Below, one piece after another: positions 26,942 through 37,137 of a DNA stretch of 64,000 nucleotides; the first letter of the stretch is position 1, and every line of letters starts with the position of its first letter. A program made the translations under genes and the position numbers. Source of the DNA: Gonium pectorale (taxonomy: Eukaryota; Chlorophyta; Chlorophyceae; Chlamydomonadales; Volvocaceae). The stretch covers positions 3,921,691 to 3,985,690 of the forward strand of contig LSYV01000003.1 in assembly GCA_001584585.1 (NCBI GenBank). The letters run 5' to 3'. The notes under the pieces are model-generated. The model did not search any database. It was not told where the DNA came from and was given only the letters and a program-made list of their open reading frames with translations.

Positions 26942-28726
26942 TTAGTTAAGCAGCTGGAAAGAGCGCACAGTGGTCGACAGCTTGTCCTTCATCTTGTCCC
27001 ACCGCCGCTCGTTAGAGCCCGTGGTGAGGGTGTAGAAGGTCCCTGCCATCAGAATGGGGAGGGGCAAATCAAAGCCAATGCAGCAACGCGGCCCTCAGGA
27101 GGCACGGCTCTTTCTGTGCAGATTTCTTTTCTCCACGAAGCATGTCTGCAAAGGCCCCTTGATGCAATCACATTGCGGCCTGCACGCGTGAGCCATGCCG
27201 CAACGCACCGTTGTTGCAAGCGACCACCGCCAGCTGGTGGCGAGTGAACCGCGGGTTGGCGGCCGTAAACTCGATCTCATAGTAGCTGTGTCCGTTGAGC
27301 TCACGCTGCAGGGAAATCAAGAGCAAGGGACGGGTAAGCGCTGAGGCGCATGGCAATAGACGCCCTGCGATACTGTGATCGCACGTGCAATCCGGGTGGA
27401 ATGCAAGCAGTCGGTGTGGCTATGATGCTGCAGGATAGTAACCCTTCAGGATGTCTATGTGAAAGCAGCAGGAGGATGTCGCCCATTGTAGGCTCTGAGC
27501 ACCACGGCGTCGCCATTTTGGATGCTGACCTAAGATGGCACATGGCAGCCACAATGCCACATCCACTGTTGGCAGCCTACTTCAATTCGTCGCGGCCGTC
27601 CCTTCCACGTGTCATGGCCGTCGCTTCCACGTGTCATGCCCTTTGGGCCTACGTCAAAACCAGGCGCTGCTCCCCTTGGGTTCGCAGGTCCCCGTGACTA
27701 AAAGTACGGTACCGGCAGCTTCTTACCTCACTGGTGCTGATGACCTTGACCTCCGTGCCAGGAGCAGACAAAACGTCCTTGGCCAACGTCTCAGCCACCT
27801 GACAGGAGGATTGTAACGCCAGGCAACGCAGCTCAAATGGCATGAGATAGCGACGCCACACCAACTAAAAAATGGAGATAAGGGCGCCTAGAGAGCACTA
27901 TACAGAAGGTGTGCAGCCGGCAGTGGAAGCCGGCCATCCTTGGCCAATAATGGGATGAAGTACAACAGTGCTGACGCATTGACCCACGCCGAGGCGGATC
28001 ACAGGGCCGGATCACAGTGCCCTATCCTGGCGCCGACCGCCAGTCGTCTGTATGGCCGGCCCCCTCAGCGTTGCTACTCCACCACCAATACTTGCCGTCT
28101 GCAGGTCACCGAACTCCGTGATGTCCTTCTTATCGGTAGCGGTGAGCGTCACGCTGACACTCTCAAGAGGCTCAACCACGTCCTTGTAGACCACATCAGC
28201 CCCCTTCACGGCAATCTCCTGCCACCCGAAGGGGTACAGGAACTTGTACGCGTCTTGGAGGTCCTCCACCGGGTTGAAACCCTTGGGGGCTGAAACGGGG
28301 AGATTGGGGAAGGTAACTTGCAGCGTGCAGTAGAAAGACGCTGTACAGGGGGGGAAAGAGGAGGGACGAGGGGGCTTACCCTTGGCAGCAAGAGCTGGCG
28401 AGGCGGAAAGCAGAACCGCTGCCGAGGCAGCCTGCAGGACCTCGCGGCGCCCGATGTCTCCTGCGTTATTCCAGTAGAGTGCTTAGTTATGGTGTCGAAA
28501 TGGCGCGCAGGGCGCGATCCCAGCTCACCAGCGGCCGCGCGACACTGGACCACACGCCTGGATGATGGACGCGGGGCCACTGAACTGAACGCCCGCGAAG
28601 AGGACACCTAATCAATCGCAGAGAGCGACGCAAGTTATGCGGGCGAGCTGCAGATGCCCGTCGCATCCAACCGTGCAAGCGCGACCGCACCTGACGACCG
28701 GAGCAAGAAGCCTTCAGAGTGGCCAT
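26942..28726 (-). CDS. PsbP-like thylakoid lumen protein (PPL1-like)
   Basis: 219 residues. Exons: 28726-28691, 28607-28529, 28460-28380, 28289-28096, 27798-27727, 27305-27209, 27042-26942 (660 bases in frame). The N terminus (MATLKASCSGRQ, then Ser/Arg-rich) looks like a chloroplast transit peptide. It is followed by a twin-arginine thylakoid signal, GRREVLQAASAAVLL with cleavage after ALA, so the mature protein is sent to the lumen by the Tat route. The mature part starts APKGFNPVEDLQDAYKFLYP. PFGWQEIAVKGADVVYKDVV, VAETLAKDVL, SYYEIEFTAANPRFTRHQLA and the end WDKMKDKLSTTVRSFQLL follow PsbP-family order. PsbP-like proteins assist photosystem II assembly or repair. Intron 4 appears to start with GC (ACG|GCAAGT) instead of GT. 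Confidence 0.93.
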
Positions 28727-29788
28727 TTTTTTTCCTAAGTCAACAGGTGAACTGTAGCTGTCCCGTGTACAGGAATCTGTGTGTTGCGTTTTGCCTATCC
28801 AACACCGCTCCGAATACCGGTACGGAGTGAAGAGCCTTCCATGCACGATGCTTCAGCTAAGTTGCTTCCTATGCACGTCGTGGTCTTTGTAACTTGTATG
28901 ATTCCTGTTCAGGTATGCTTTCCGTGGATTGTAAGGTGGAACCATTCGACAGAGTGCTCTGAGTCCATCTGGTGTGCCTGTTACGTGTGCGTAGCCCCAC
29001 CGACTACCGGGATACATGCATCAGCAGCGTGAAAACACAATACGGGCTCATGCGTTAGAAGCGTGAAAGCACAATACGCATAACCCTCCATGTGCTGCCT
29101 CGACAAGGCGGGGAGTGCATTCACTTGCATGTTTGGTGAGCATGTTAACCGCTCCACAACGGCAGCTGCGTTTGGCAGCCCTTACGGACTGGACAAGGCG
29201 GGCAACACCCGCCGTGCGCCGCGCCACACAGCACTCATTGCAAAGAAGCCACCAACAAAGACAAGTAGCCTAATCAACGCGCAGGAAATTGAAAGTAATC
29301 GTGCCCTCACCTCCAGCCTCCAGGCCCCTCGAACCTGCAACACACTTGAAGCCCGCGCGTCATGAGACATCGTGACATCATGAGAGCACATCAAAGCGCA
29401 CAAACATAGCGTCACTTCGCAGCCGTGCTATAAACTGCACCCACCCACTCGTCCTGCAACACGTCTGCGACGGGTACGCCCAATGAACCTAATGAACCTA
29501 CATATACGAAAACAAAACCGTTTGGTGTCGCACAGCTTACGTCTCTTCAAACTATCCTGCAACTATTCAACCCCAATGCCGTTGTCACCAGTTTTGTACG
29601 GAGTACGGGGACCGGTGGGCTAAGAGGCTCCGTGGATCCAAACCTGCTGCACACACGGGGTCGATTCGCACCGTTTCCATCGCTGACAGCTACTTAGTCG
29701 TACATGTCCTGCGCTAGAGCCTAATCGATTCTGCTTGAATATCTTATGGTAGCAACAGCACTGCAAACTGCCGCTCCGCCCCTTTCGC
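28727..29788. other. Intergenic region upstream of the PsbP-like gene
   Basis: Contains the PsbP-like promoter (near 28727-28850) and the 3' flank of the small minus-strand gene on the right. A short tandem repeat of AGCGTGAAA(A/G)CACAATACG occurs near 29026 and 29060, and AATGAACCT is doubled near 29482-29500. Nothing coding can be supported. Confidence 0.4.
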
Positions 29789-31178
29789 TCATGCCGGCGG
29801 AAGCTTGCTGCGGGTCTCCTTCAATCCAAACTGGGCCACACCAAACTGCGATGGGCAGGGACGAGGGTGCCGGTGCAAACAATTGGTAATCGTCCAGAGC
29901 CATGACCGACTGCTATGGTCCATTGCATGCTCCAGCAAGGATATCAAATGTGATGCGTGAGAAACAACCTGCGTGAAAGACATACAAAACGACGCACCTG
30001 CTCCAGAGTGTGGCGTGAGCCGTACACTCGGCTAGACGTCTGCAGTGCCATGTCGTGAGACCTGCGCGTGCAGCGCGCAGCGACTCATTGGTAAGGGTTT
30101 GTAGTTGGTTTCAACCGAGTGCGCTGACGATACGCACTCCCTTTGGAAAGGAATTGCTAGGCGACGCGACCAGGCCAAGGGCGCAACAACGACAATCGCC
30201 ATGTTTACCGCAAGGGGACATTCCAACGCCATCAACCTGGATGCGCAGTACTACCGGTATTGTACCTGGCCAGTCATATGTGCGCCAGCCAAGCCTCATA
30301 AGAAGGACAACTGAATCGCAATGCTGTACGCACCCGATGTAATCCATGCGCTTCGAGTGCGAGTAGAGCGTCGCCTGCAGGGCCGTTGTGGGTCGGCCGC
30401 CGTTGAGGCTGGCAGTCGCTAGGTATTCCTCCTCCTGCGGTGCGGGACACATGCGCGATATCGTGAGCAGGAAGAGCAGCGACGTGCCCCGTGGCGTGCC
30501 CCGACACAACTGACCACCATGTGTCCGCATGGAACGGTATGGCGGGAGCAACACCTCGTGGATCGTTGGTGCATGGCCTGCATGTGATGCTTTGATGGTC
30601 CTGGCCGGCAACAAAGAACGTGCATAACCGTTGTCAACAGTTTTAACCCAAGCAGGCTGTTGTCGTTGCTGAGGGAGCTGGACGACAAACTGGAGCCCTG
30701 AGTATGCAAGACTCTTTAACTGACCTGCGCAACGGCCCGCTCTGCATCCCTGCCGACGAGGGGAATCTTTTTTTGCAGGAGCGTGTACTCTCCATGCCCC
30801 GCGTAGTACTTGACGGTCGAGCGCGCATGCGGCTGCTTCACCTGCGTAAGGATAGAGGGGAGCGTTGGACGGCCCACGCACAGAAGCGCTAAGCACGGTC
30901 TCCGCCAAGCATAAGCGTGCTTACGTGGTCTGGCGTCCCGGGTTGTGTCATGAAGCCCCACTCGCTTGAAAAGTCCTTTGCTGTCTTTTGCTCATGCCTT
31001 GGGTACAGGGGGAAAAGGGGGGTGGGCGCAAAGGGGGAGCGGGGAGCGTTATTCTCGCTGCACGAAGGGAACCCGACAAAGGTGCGGCGCGCGGGTGGAC
31101 GCACCCGACCCTGATACGCCAGTTCTCTGCGTCGGTGACCGCCATCGAATCGGCGCCTGTGACTGCGCCGCTCGCCAT
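29789..31178 (-). CDS. Small protein of unknown function, possibly cilium-related
   Basis: About 155 residues in six exons: 31178 to about 31105, about 30997-30925, 30841-30725, 30434-30330, 30039-29998, 29845-29789. The exon 1/2 junction is the least certain; both candidate joins keep frame. Readable segments are MASGAVTGADSMAVTDAENW, KDFSSEWGFMTQPGTPDH, STVKYYAGHGEYTLLQKKIP, TTALQATLYSHSKRMDYIG and SSRVYGSRHTLEQFGVAQFG. No signal peptide, membrane helix or catalytic motif. The short, Tyr/Gly-punctuated, loop-rich composition and the SSRVYGxR motif recall small axonemal microtubule inner proteins, but that is a guess from style, not an established homology. It shares an upstream region with the coiled-coil gene to the right. 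Confidence 0.6.
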
Positions 31179-31629
31179 CTTAGCTAAGGATTGAAGGACT
31201 GCACAGGGCCGCCGAACACGCGCGAGGTACAACTAAGCAGTATAGCTTATATATATGAAAAGCTGAGCGCGCGCGAGAGCGCGTGGCGAGGGAGGAACGG
31301 GGGTTACTAGGGCAAAGCTTGTCTGTTCTAGCGCAGCCACGTGAGGATTGGCTACTAGCATAAGAATATATTGCAAAGGTTTCGAGGTTGCAGGGATCGG
31401 GGCTCGTTTTATCAGACCGTCCTACACTTGGATCCATTTGCGAGAGGAAATCCTTGGAAATCCTTGCTCGCACCCTTGATCGCTACACAAGCACGAGCTC
31501 TGCTGTGCATTTGTATGACTTGTTGTAAAATGTGTAAATAGGCCGACAGCCTCAGCAATCCGCTGGCCAGCGTCGCGGTTCTTGGCCGCAATCAAGCAAC
31601 TTCGTTAGGTACAGTCACAAAGAGCCAAG
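31179..31629. promoter_or_regulatory. Divergent promoter region with TATA-like element
   Basis: Lies between the small minus-strand gene and the coiled-coil plus-strand gene. TATATATA near 31248-31255 is about 70 bases upstream of the minus-strand ATG and could be its TATA box. A polypurine/GCGC tract follows at 31262-31290. Two TGTAA motifs (31515-31530, plus strand) lie before the coiled-coil gene and have no obvious gene to serve. Confidence 0.4.
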
Positions 31630-34600
31630 ATGGATAGCCCTGGTGGCTGGGGTGCGGCCCTGGACGAGGACGTCCTGCCCAGCACAACAGCTTTCGTGGC
31701 GCCCGGGCAGGAAGACCTGTTTATGCTCAAGAACTATGGCGTGGACCGGTATGTGCACTGAACTTGCCTCGCCTCTGCTGTGGTGGCGTGGGGCCATTGA
31801 CCAACCCTGCCCCAACCTGCGTTACGTCGGTCGACAGGCCGTACGAGGGTCGTGGGAGCAGCAGCTTGCCCGCAGACATAGGCCATCTTGGCAGCACATG
31901 GCCTGGCCCGAATGCCGGAGCCCCTTACCCAGGCTTTGGCCGGGCTGAGTCCCTCTACCCGCCCCAGCAGGCTCTGTCACCGCAGCAGCCCAGTCCGGGT
32001 CCGGAGCTGGTGCAGCAGCACTCGCAGGATCCACACTACGCACACCAATATGCTGCCTACCACAGCATGTTACAGCAGCAGCAGGTACAGCTCGCCGCGT
32101 TGGACCTGGCGGGCCCTGCTAGCAGCCGCAGTCCGCCTCGGGTGGGCCCCGTGCACAACTCCCCGCAGGCCCGAAGGCCCTCGCCAGCGGCGGCCCATGG
32201 AGGGCACCCACCAAGCTCGACAGCCGGTGCCTATGCACATGGTCGCGCGTGGCCTGGTGGCGAGTACTGGCCGTATGTCCCGGCATCACGGGGCGGGCAG
32301 GCGCTTGACGCGCGCCTCGCAGCGGCTGCTTCCATGGGCCAAGCCGACCAGGCCGGCTCGCCGGTCACACAACACAACTACCCGGGGTACGGGTACCATT
32401 CACAGGAGCCGGTGCCACTGCAAGGTGTGGGCGGCCCTCCCAGGAACCCGGTTGAGGGGCCCTACAAGCCGTACCGTCAGCAGCAGGCCAACGTGCTGCG
32501 CAACAGCCAGTCGGAGCTATACTCGGATCCCTCGGCGGCACAGCTGCCACAGCAGCAGCCTCCTTGGGCCCGTGCTGCTGGCGGCGGCACCGCGGCTGAC
32601 GAAGCAGGCTCACATGCGGTCGCCCGACCGCTGGTCCGTGAGGGCGGCTGGGGTGCACCCGGTGCCGCTCCAGGTTATCCGCCCGCTGGTATGCCGGCCT
32701 CACCGCCGTCTGCCGGTGCCGCTTCGGGGCCGCCTCAGGCACCACAAGCTAAGTCGCCGCAGGGGCCCTCGCCAGCGGAGGGATTCGGGTTTGGACCGCT
32801 GGTGGCTGGAGCAATGCACGGCGCGGTGCGGCACGTGGTGGACGAGATGCGGACGAGCCCCCTGGGTCCCAGCGCTGCCTCTGGGACACCGGGCGGCGCT
32901 GGGGACCACGCGCGGAGAGGCGGTGTCGCGCATATTGGCAGCGAGAGTGCTGAGAAGAACGTGCACATGCAGCGCTACCAGGTGGGCAGGACGCTATGGG
33001 GGCACTCATGCGCTGGCGCCTGCCGCTTACAATTGTGGTCAGTGTGGCCGAGTGGCCCTGCGGTGTGGGTCCGTGGGATGTAAGATCGTCTGAACGCTGC
33101 TATGCTTGAATTTCTGGGCGTCACCTGCAGGCCCAGATCCTGTCCTTGGAGCGCCACAACGCGGAGGTGCAGAAGCGGGTGGCCGACCTGCAGGCGGCGC
33201 TAGAGGCGGCGCAGCAGTCCCGGCAGGTGCTGGAGGCTAAGAGGGACGACTTGCTTGACCAGGTGGCGCAGGTGAGTTGCGGGTGATGTGGGGTAAGGCC
33301 GGAGACGCAACGCGAAGGACACCTCCTGCGGCTGCATGTTTCAGGCCAACTGGGTGGGTTGGAACACACGGGCACCAGGGCGTGGGTCAAACCCAATTCA
33401 TACGAAGGGCCACCGCAACAATCAGTAATACGATTCCTAGCATGCGCTGCACCCCAGGGTAGACGGATGAATTAACGGTGCACGCACAACGTCACGTGCA
33501 CATGCGCCGCCTCATCTGGTATGGGATTCGCGCTCTGCCCTTGCCCGCAGGCCAACGGCAACGCTAAGGCGAAGGAGACCGCGTTGGAGACGGCCCGCCG
33601 CGCTAACGATGCGTTGTCCACCGAGCTGCGCTCTTGTCAGGAGGAACTCGCGGCAGCGCGGGACGCCCTGGCTGCGTCCAAGGACACTGCGGTGCAGTGG
33701 AAGGACCGCGCTATGGAAGCAGCCAAGGAGCTGGAGGCTGCCAGGAAGAAGGCACGTATTCTGTGCTTTTCATATTGGGTAGCTTGACTGGGAACACAAC
33801 ATTATCGTGGCTACTGAGCATGGCATGGTCCTCACACGCACTGTCCCGACATGCTTCCCTTCCGTAAAGCTGCAGCACCGTTGCACGGTCCTTGCGGTTT
33901 CTGACTGGCGCAGCACCCCAGCTCGTCACGGGGATCCGAAAAGTTGTCGTTGTCCGGTGCTCCTCGGCCGTTACCCCAGATCGAGGCCCTCTGTGAGGAT
34001 GAGCGTAGGCTGAGCGCCGAGAACATGGCACTCCGCAAAGAGGTGCAGCAACTCAATGACGTGATCATCAAGGTAAGCGCAGTTGTTGGGTAAGCCACCA
34101 GACCATATGGCCATGCGTAAACGTGCTCTTGGGGCTTTCTTTTTTGTGGCGAGCACAATTACACCGTGTTGCTCCCTCTCCGCCCTCCTTAACCCGCCAG
34201 GGGCGCATCGAGACGGCGGAGCTCCGCGAGAAGCTGCGGCTGTCGCAGCAGGACACCGCGCGAGCCGCCAGCACCGCGCACGCGCTGGCCAGCCGGGCCG
34301 AGAGCGAGCACGAGGGCGCTGCGGCACAGATGTCCCTCATGCGCAACCGGATAGTGGGTGGGTCCTTCTGCGGCGCACTATCTGCAGCTGTTGCGAGGTC
34401 CCTATGGCGGCTGGGCACCCGGGAAGGAAAAGTGCTTATGCATTTCGTGACGAAATTCCGATTACTTGCCGTCTCTCTCCACCAGCCCGGTAAGCTAAAG
34501 TCTTCCTGGGGCCCTCAGAGTTGGAAGCGCGCAATGGGCAGCTCCAGTACGACCTGGCGGGACTGCGGGAAGAAGCATCCATGGCGCGGCAGCAAGCGGA

Positions 34601-36097
34601 GGCGGCCAAGTCAGCGCTTTCGGCCAGGCCGGTAAGTTGTAGGCGGCATAGCGCAGTGGATTGACGTGCAGAGACATGCCCGTGGTCGGAGACATGCCCA
34701 CTATCGGAGAGTGGTTCCGCCTCAGGGAACAGGGGAAAGTAGTTTCTCTTTCCCAGGCGACGCGCTGAATCCTGTTTTGCCCCACGCTGTCGTCGCAGGC
34801 CGGGATAATCAGTGATCTGGACCCCGTGTCGCGCCAGTACGGCACGCTAACGCAGGCCTGGCTGGGGCCCAGCAGCGCTGCGGCTGCGGGGCGGGCCCCA
34901 TTGCCGCCGCCCGCGCCGGCCTCGCCCCACGGTGGCGCCGCATCTACCTCCTCGCAACCCGAGGCGGCAACGGCCGCGGCAGTGCTGCAGAGCCTGCCGT
35001 CCAACGTCGCATACAGCCAGCTAGATCCGGACACGTTCCGCAGCATGGTCCGGGCCGAGGCGCTGGCCCGAGCGGGCAGCGGCCTTGGCGGCGGCGGCGC
35101 TGCCTCTGGCGGGCCGGCGCCATCCGCGCCGTACCCATCGTACAGCGGCAGCTACGGCGCCGCTGGAGGCCTTGCAGCTGAGCCCAGCAACAGCAGCGTA
35201 GCTGGCACCCTGCCGCCGCCGTCTCAGTACTGGCAGGCGGCACCAACGCGCCACGACAGCCGTATGTACGAGGCAAAGGCCACGTCCGGCCCGCCTGACA
35301 GCCCAACGCGCTACCCGCCCGGTAACGTCCGGGAGTCGCTGCATGCACTCTTGCCCGACCCACGTTCCTCCTGGGCCGCGCCTTACGGCCGTCAGTCGCA
35401 GTCGCAATCACAGCAACCAGGCAGTTCCGCGTATGGCGATGGCGGGTATGGTGGCTACGGTGCTGGGGTTGACCTAGCGACCCAAGGATCGGCGGCTCAG
35501 GCCGGCCCGACGTCCGCATCATCACCGCCGCCTTATGCCACGTACACGGACGGCGCTTACGCCTTCCGACGGCCACCCAACGCCGTGGGCGCTGGAACCG
35601 TCCCGGGCAAGGGCGACACTCCTTTCGGAACAGAGAACACGGCAAAGGTAACGCCATTGGAGGTTGCTCTTAGGAACCCTGCATGTACACACTGTTCCCG
35701 GTTGAGAACCTCGCGTGACGACCGTCGACAGCGACGAAGAGCGGGGCGCTCATGGTTTCCCCGTTGCGCTCTCCAGCCATCCCTCGCCCGCCCACCGCAT
35801 CCAAGGAGCGCCCGATATCGGCACATCTCCGTCCAGAGCTGCTCATCCTTGCTTCCGCACCTTCATCCGTGTTAACCTCAGGAGATGATGTCACGGAGCA
35901 AGGCACTGGAGGATCAGCTGATGGTGCTGTGCGCGGAGAAGGGCGGCCTGGAGGCTGAGTACGCGCGCATGCCGCTGGGGGCAGGCCGCAGCCTGCGTGA
36001 GCGCAACCGCAAGGCGGTGGTGGAGCAGCGCCTGGAGCTGCTCAACAAGGAGATCAGCGGGGTGCGCATGCAGCTCAAGCGGCTGGGCCTGAAGTAG
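31630..36097 (+). CDS. Large coiled-coil protein, function unknown
   Basis: 1,010 residues. Exons: 31630-31748, 31838-32981, 33131-33271, 33551-33751, 33980-34072, 34201-34357, 34519-34631, 34799-35647, 35882-36097 (3,033 bases in frame). Residues about 40-420 are Pro/Gln/Gly/Ser-rich and disordered. About 420-655 form a continuous heptad-like coil (QILSLERHNAEVQKRVADLQ, ETARRANDALSTELRSCQEE, ENMALRKEVQQLNDVIIK). A second disordered stretch rich in Tyr, Ser and Gly follows. The C-terminal 70 residues form a charged helical module (SKALEDQLMVLCAEKGGLEA, then RMPLGAG, RSLRERNRKAVVEQRLELL). The Leu-Pro/Gly hinge followed by R..R..R-K-x2-E resembles a C-terminal module seen in some centrosomal and ciliary coiled-coil proteins. 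I cannot name the family. Exon 4 seems to end at a GC donor (AAG|GCACGT). Confidence 0.8.
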
Positions 36098-36494
36098 CGG
36101 GGCGCAGCGCAAAGAGTGCAGCTGGCGGTGGCAGGGCGGTGGTATGTGATGTCGGGGTGTAGAAGCCAGGGTGCACATTACTATGGCCAATGGCCAATGC
36201 GAAGGTTTCGTGTCAATAAAGGGTACGAAGAACAGGTGGGAGGCACTGCTCGCGTTGTTGGCCTTGTCACATAAGTGCACGGGAGGCCTTTCGCACTTTG
36301 GACATTAATCATTTGGTGAGCTCGAAGCAGCACAGCACTTAGTTGACCGTGCGACGTCGGTCAAACGTGGTACAGAGCCGCGCCTGTCCTGATGTTAACA
36401 GGTGACAAGCTCCATGCCTCACATGCTGCATGCCTTGCGCGCTGCCGGCACCGTACTGTGCCTTGAGACACTGGTCGTCTTTGTACTTCCACCG

Positions 36495-36499
36495 TTACA
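36495..36499 (-). terminator. Putative TGTAA polyadenylation signal of the thioredoxin-fusion gene
   Basis: TTACA on the plus strand, about 640 bases past the minus-strand stop at 37138. It is the nearest such motif. Confidence 0.4.
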
Positions 36500-36831
36500 A
36501 CCGCGAGATGCCCTTGCGGCGTGGCGCGGAGCCGCCGACGCTGCTTGCCGAGCACGGCCATTTCCGAGTGGAACTCGCACGGCAGGACACGGCCTCTTGA
36601 CCCAGGCTCATGCAGGCATATGCCCACATGGGGTTCACGGGCAGCGTACCTTCCTCGAAACGTACATGAAACACATACAGGATGAGTACGAAGAATAACT
36701 CGCATGGCGGCACCCACCACCCGCGTCACATGGCTAGGCCCCAGGAGTGGTAAGGTTTCGCCCTGTGGACGACATTATTTAATACGGTAGTTGGCGTCAA
36801 ATGAATGCGCTGTCATCACAGATTCAGACGA

Positions 36832-36836
36832 TGTAA
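36832..36836 (+). terminator. Putative TGTAA polyadenylation signal of the coiled-coil gene
   Basis: First TGTAA after the stop at 36097, about 735 bases away; a second lies at 36890. If used, this 3' UTR overlaps the convergent neighbour's 3' UTR. Confidence 0.35.
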
Positions 36837-37137
36837 GCCCGTAAGCGGTGTCAAGCTGCCGCTGGCACTTTGCAGGTGCTGGCGACAGATGTAAGATGAT
36901 GTGCATAAAGTGCACCACGCCCGCTGAATGCTCAATGCCCAAGCGAAATACGGTAACGACCGCACAGTCGGTGCGTCAGATTGCTACCTCCCTTACTCGC
37001 CCAGTAACTGCGGTAACCGATGTCCTCGTTTGTCACGGCTCACTCAGTAGTAATACCCCAATCAGAGTGGGCACAAGGACATACTGTCCGCTGCCCACTG
37101 TTGCCCAAGCGCCGCATGGGGCCGCATCGGTCATCGC

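Larger units (their letters stand above)
36098..37137. other. Intergenic region between convergent coiled-coil and thioredoxin-fusion genes
   Basis: Holds both 3' UTRs. Plus strand: an AATAAA-like hexamer near 36213 and TGTAA at 36832 and 36890. Minus strand: TGTAA at 36499. No gene or repeat otherwise seen. Confidence 0.5.
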
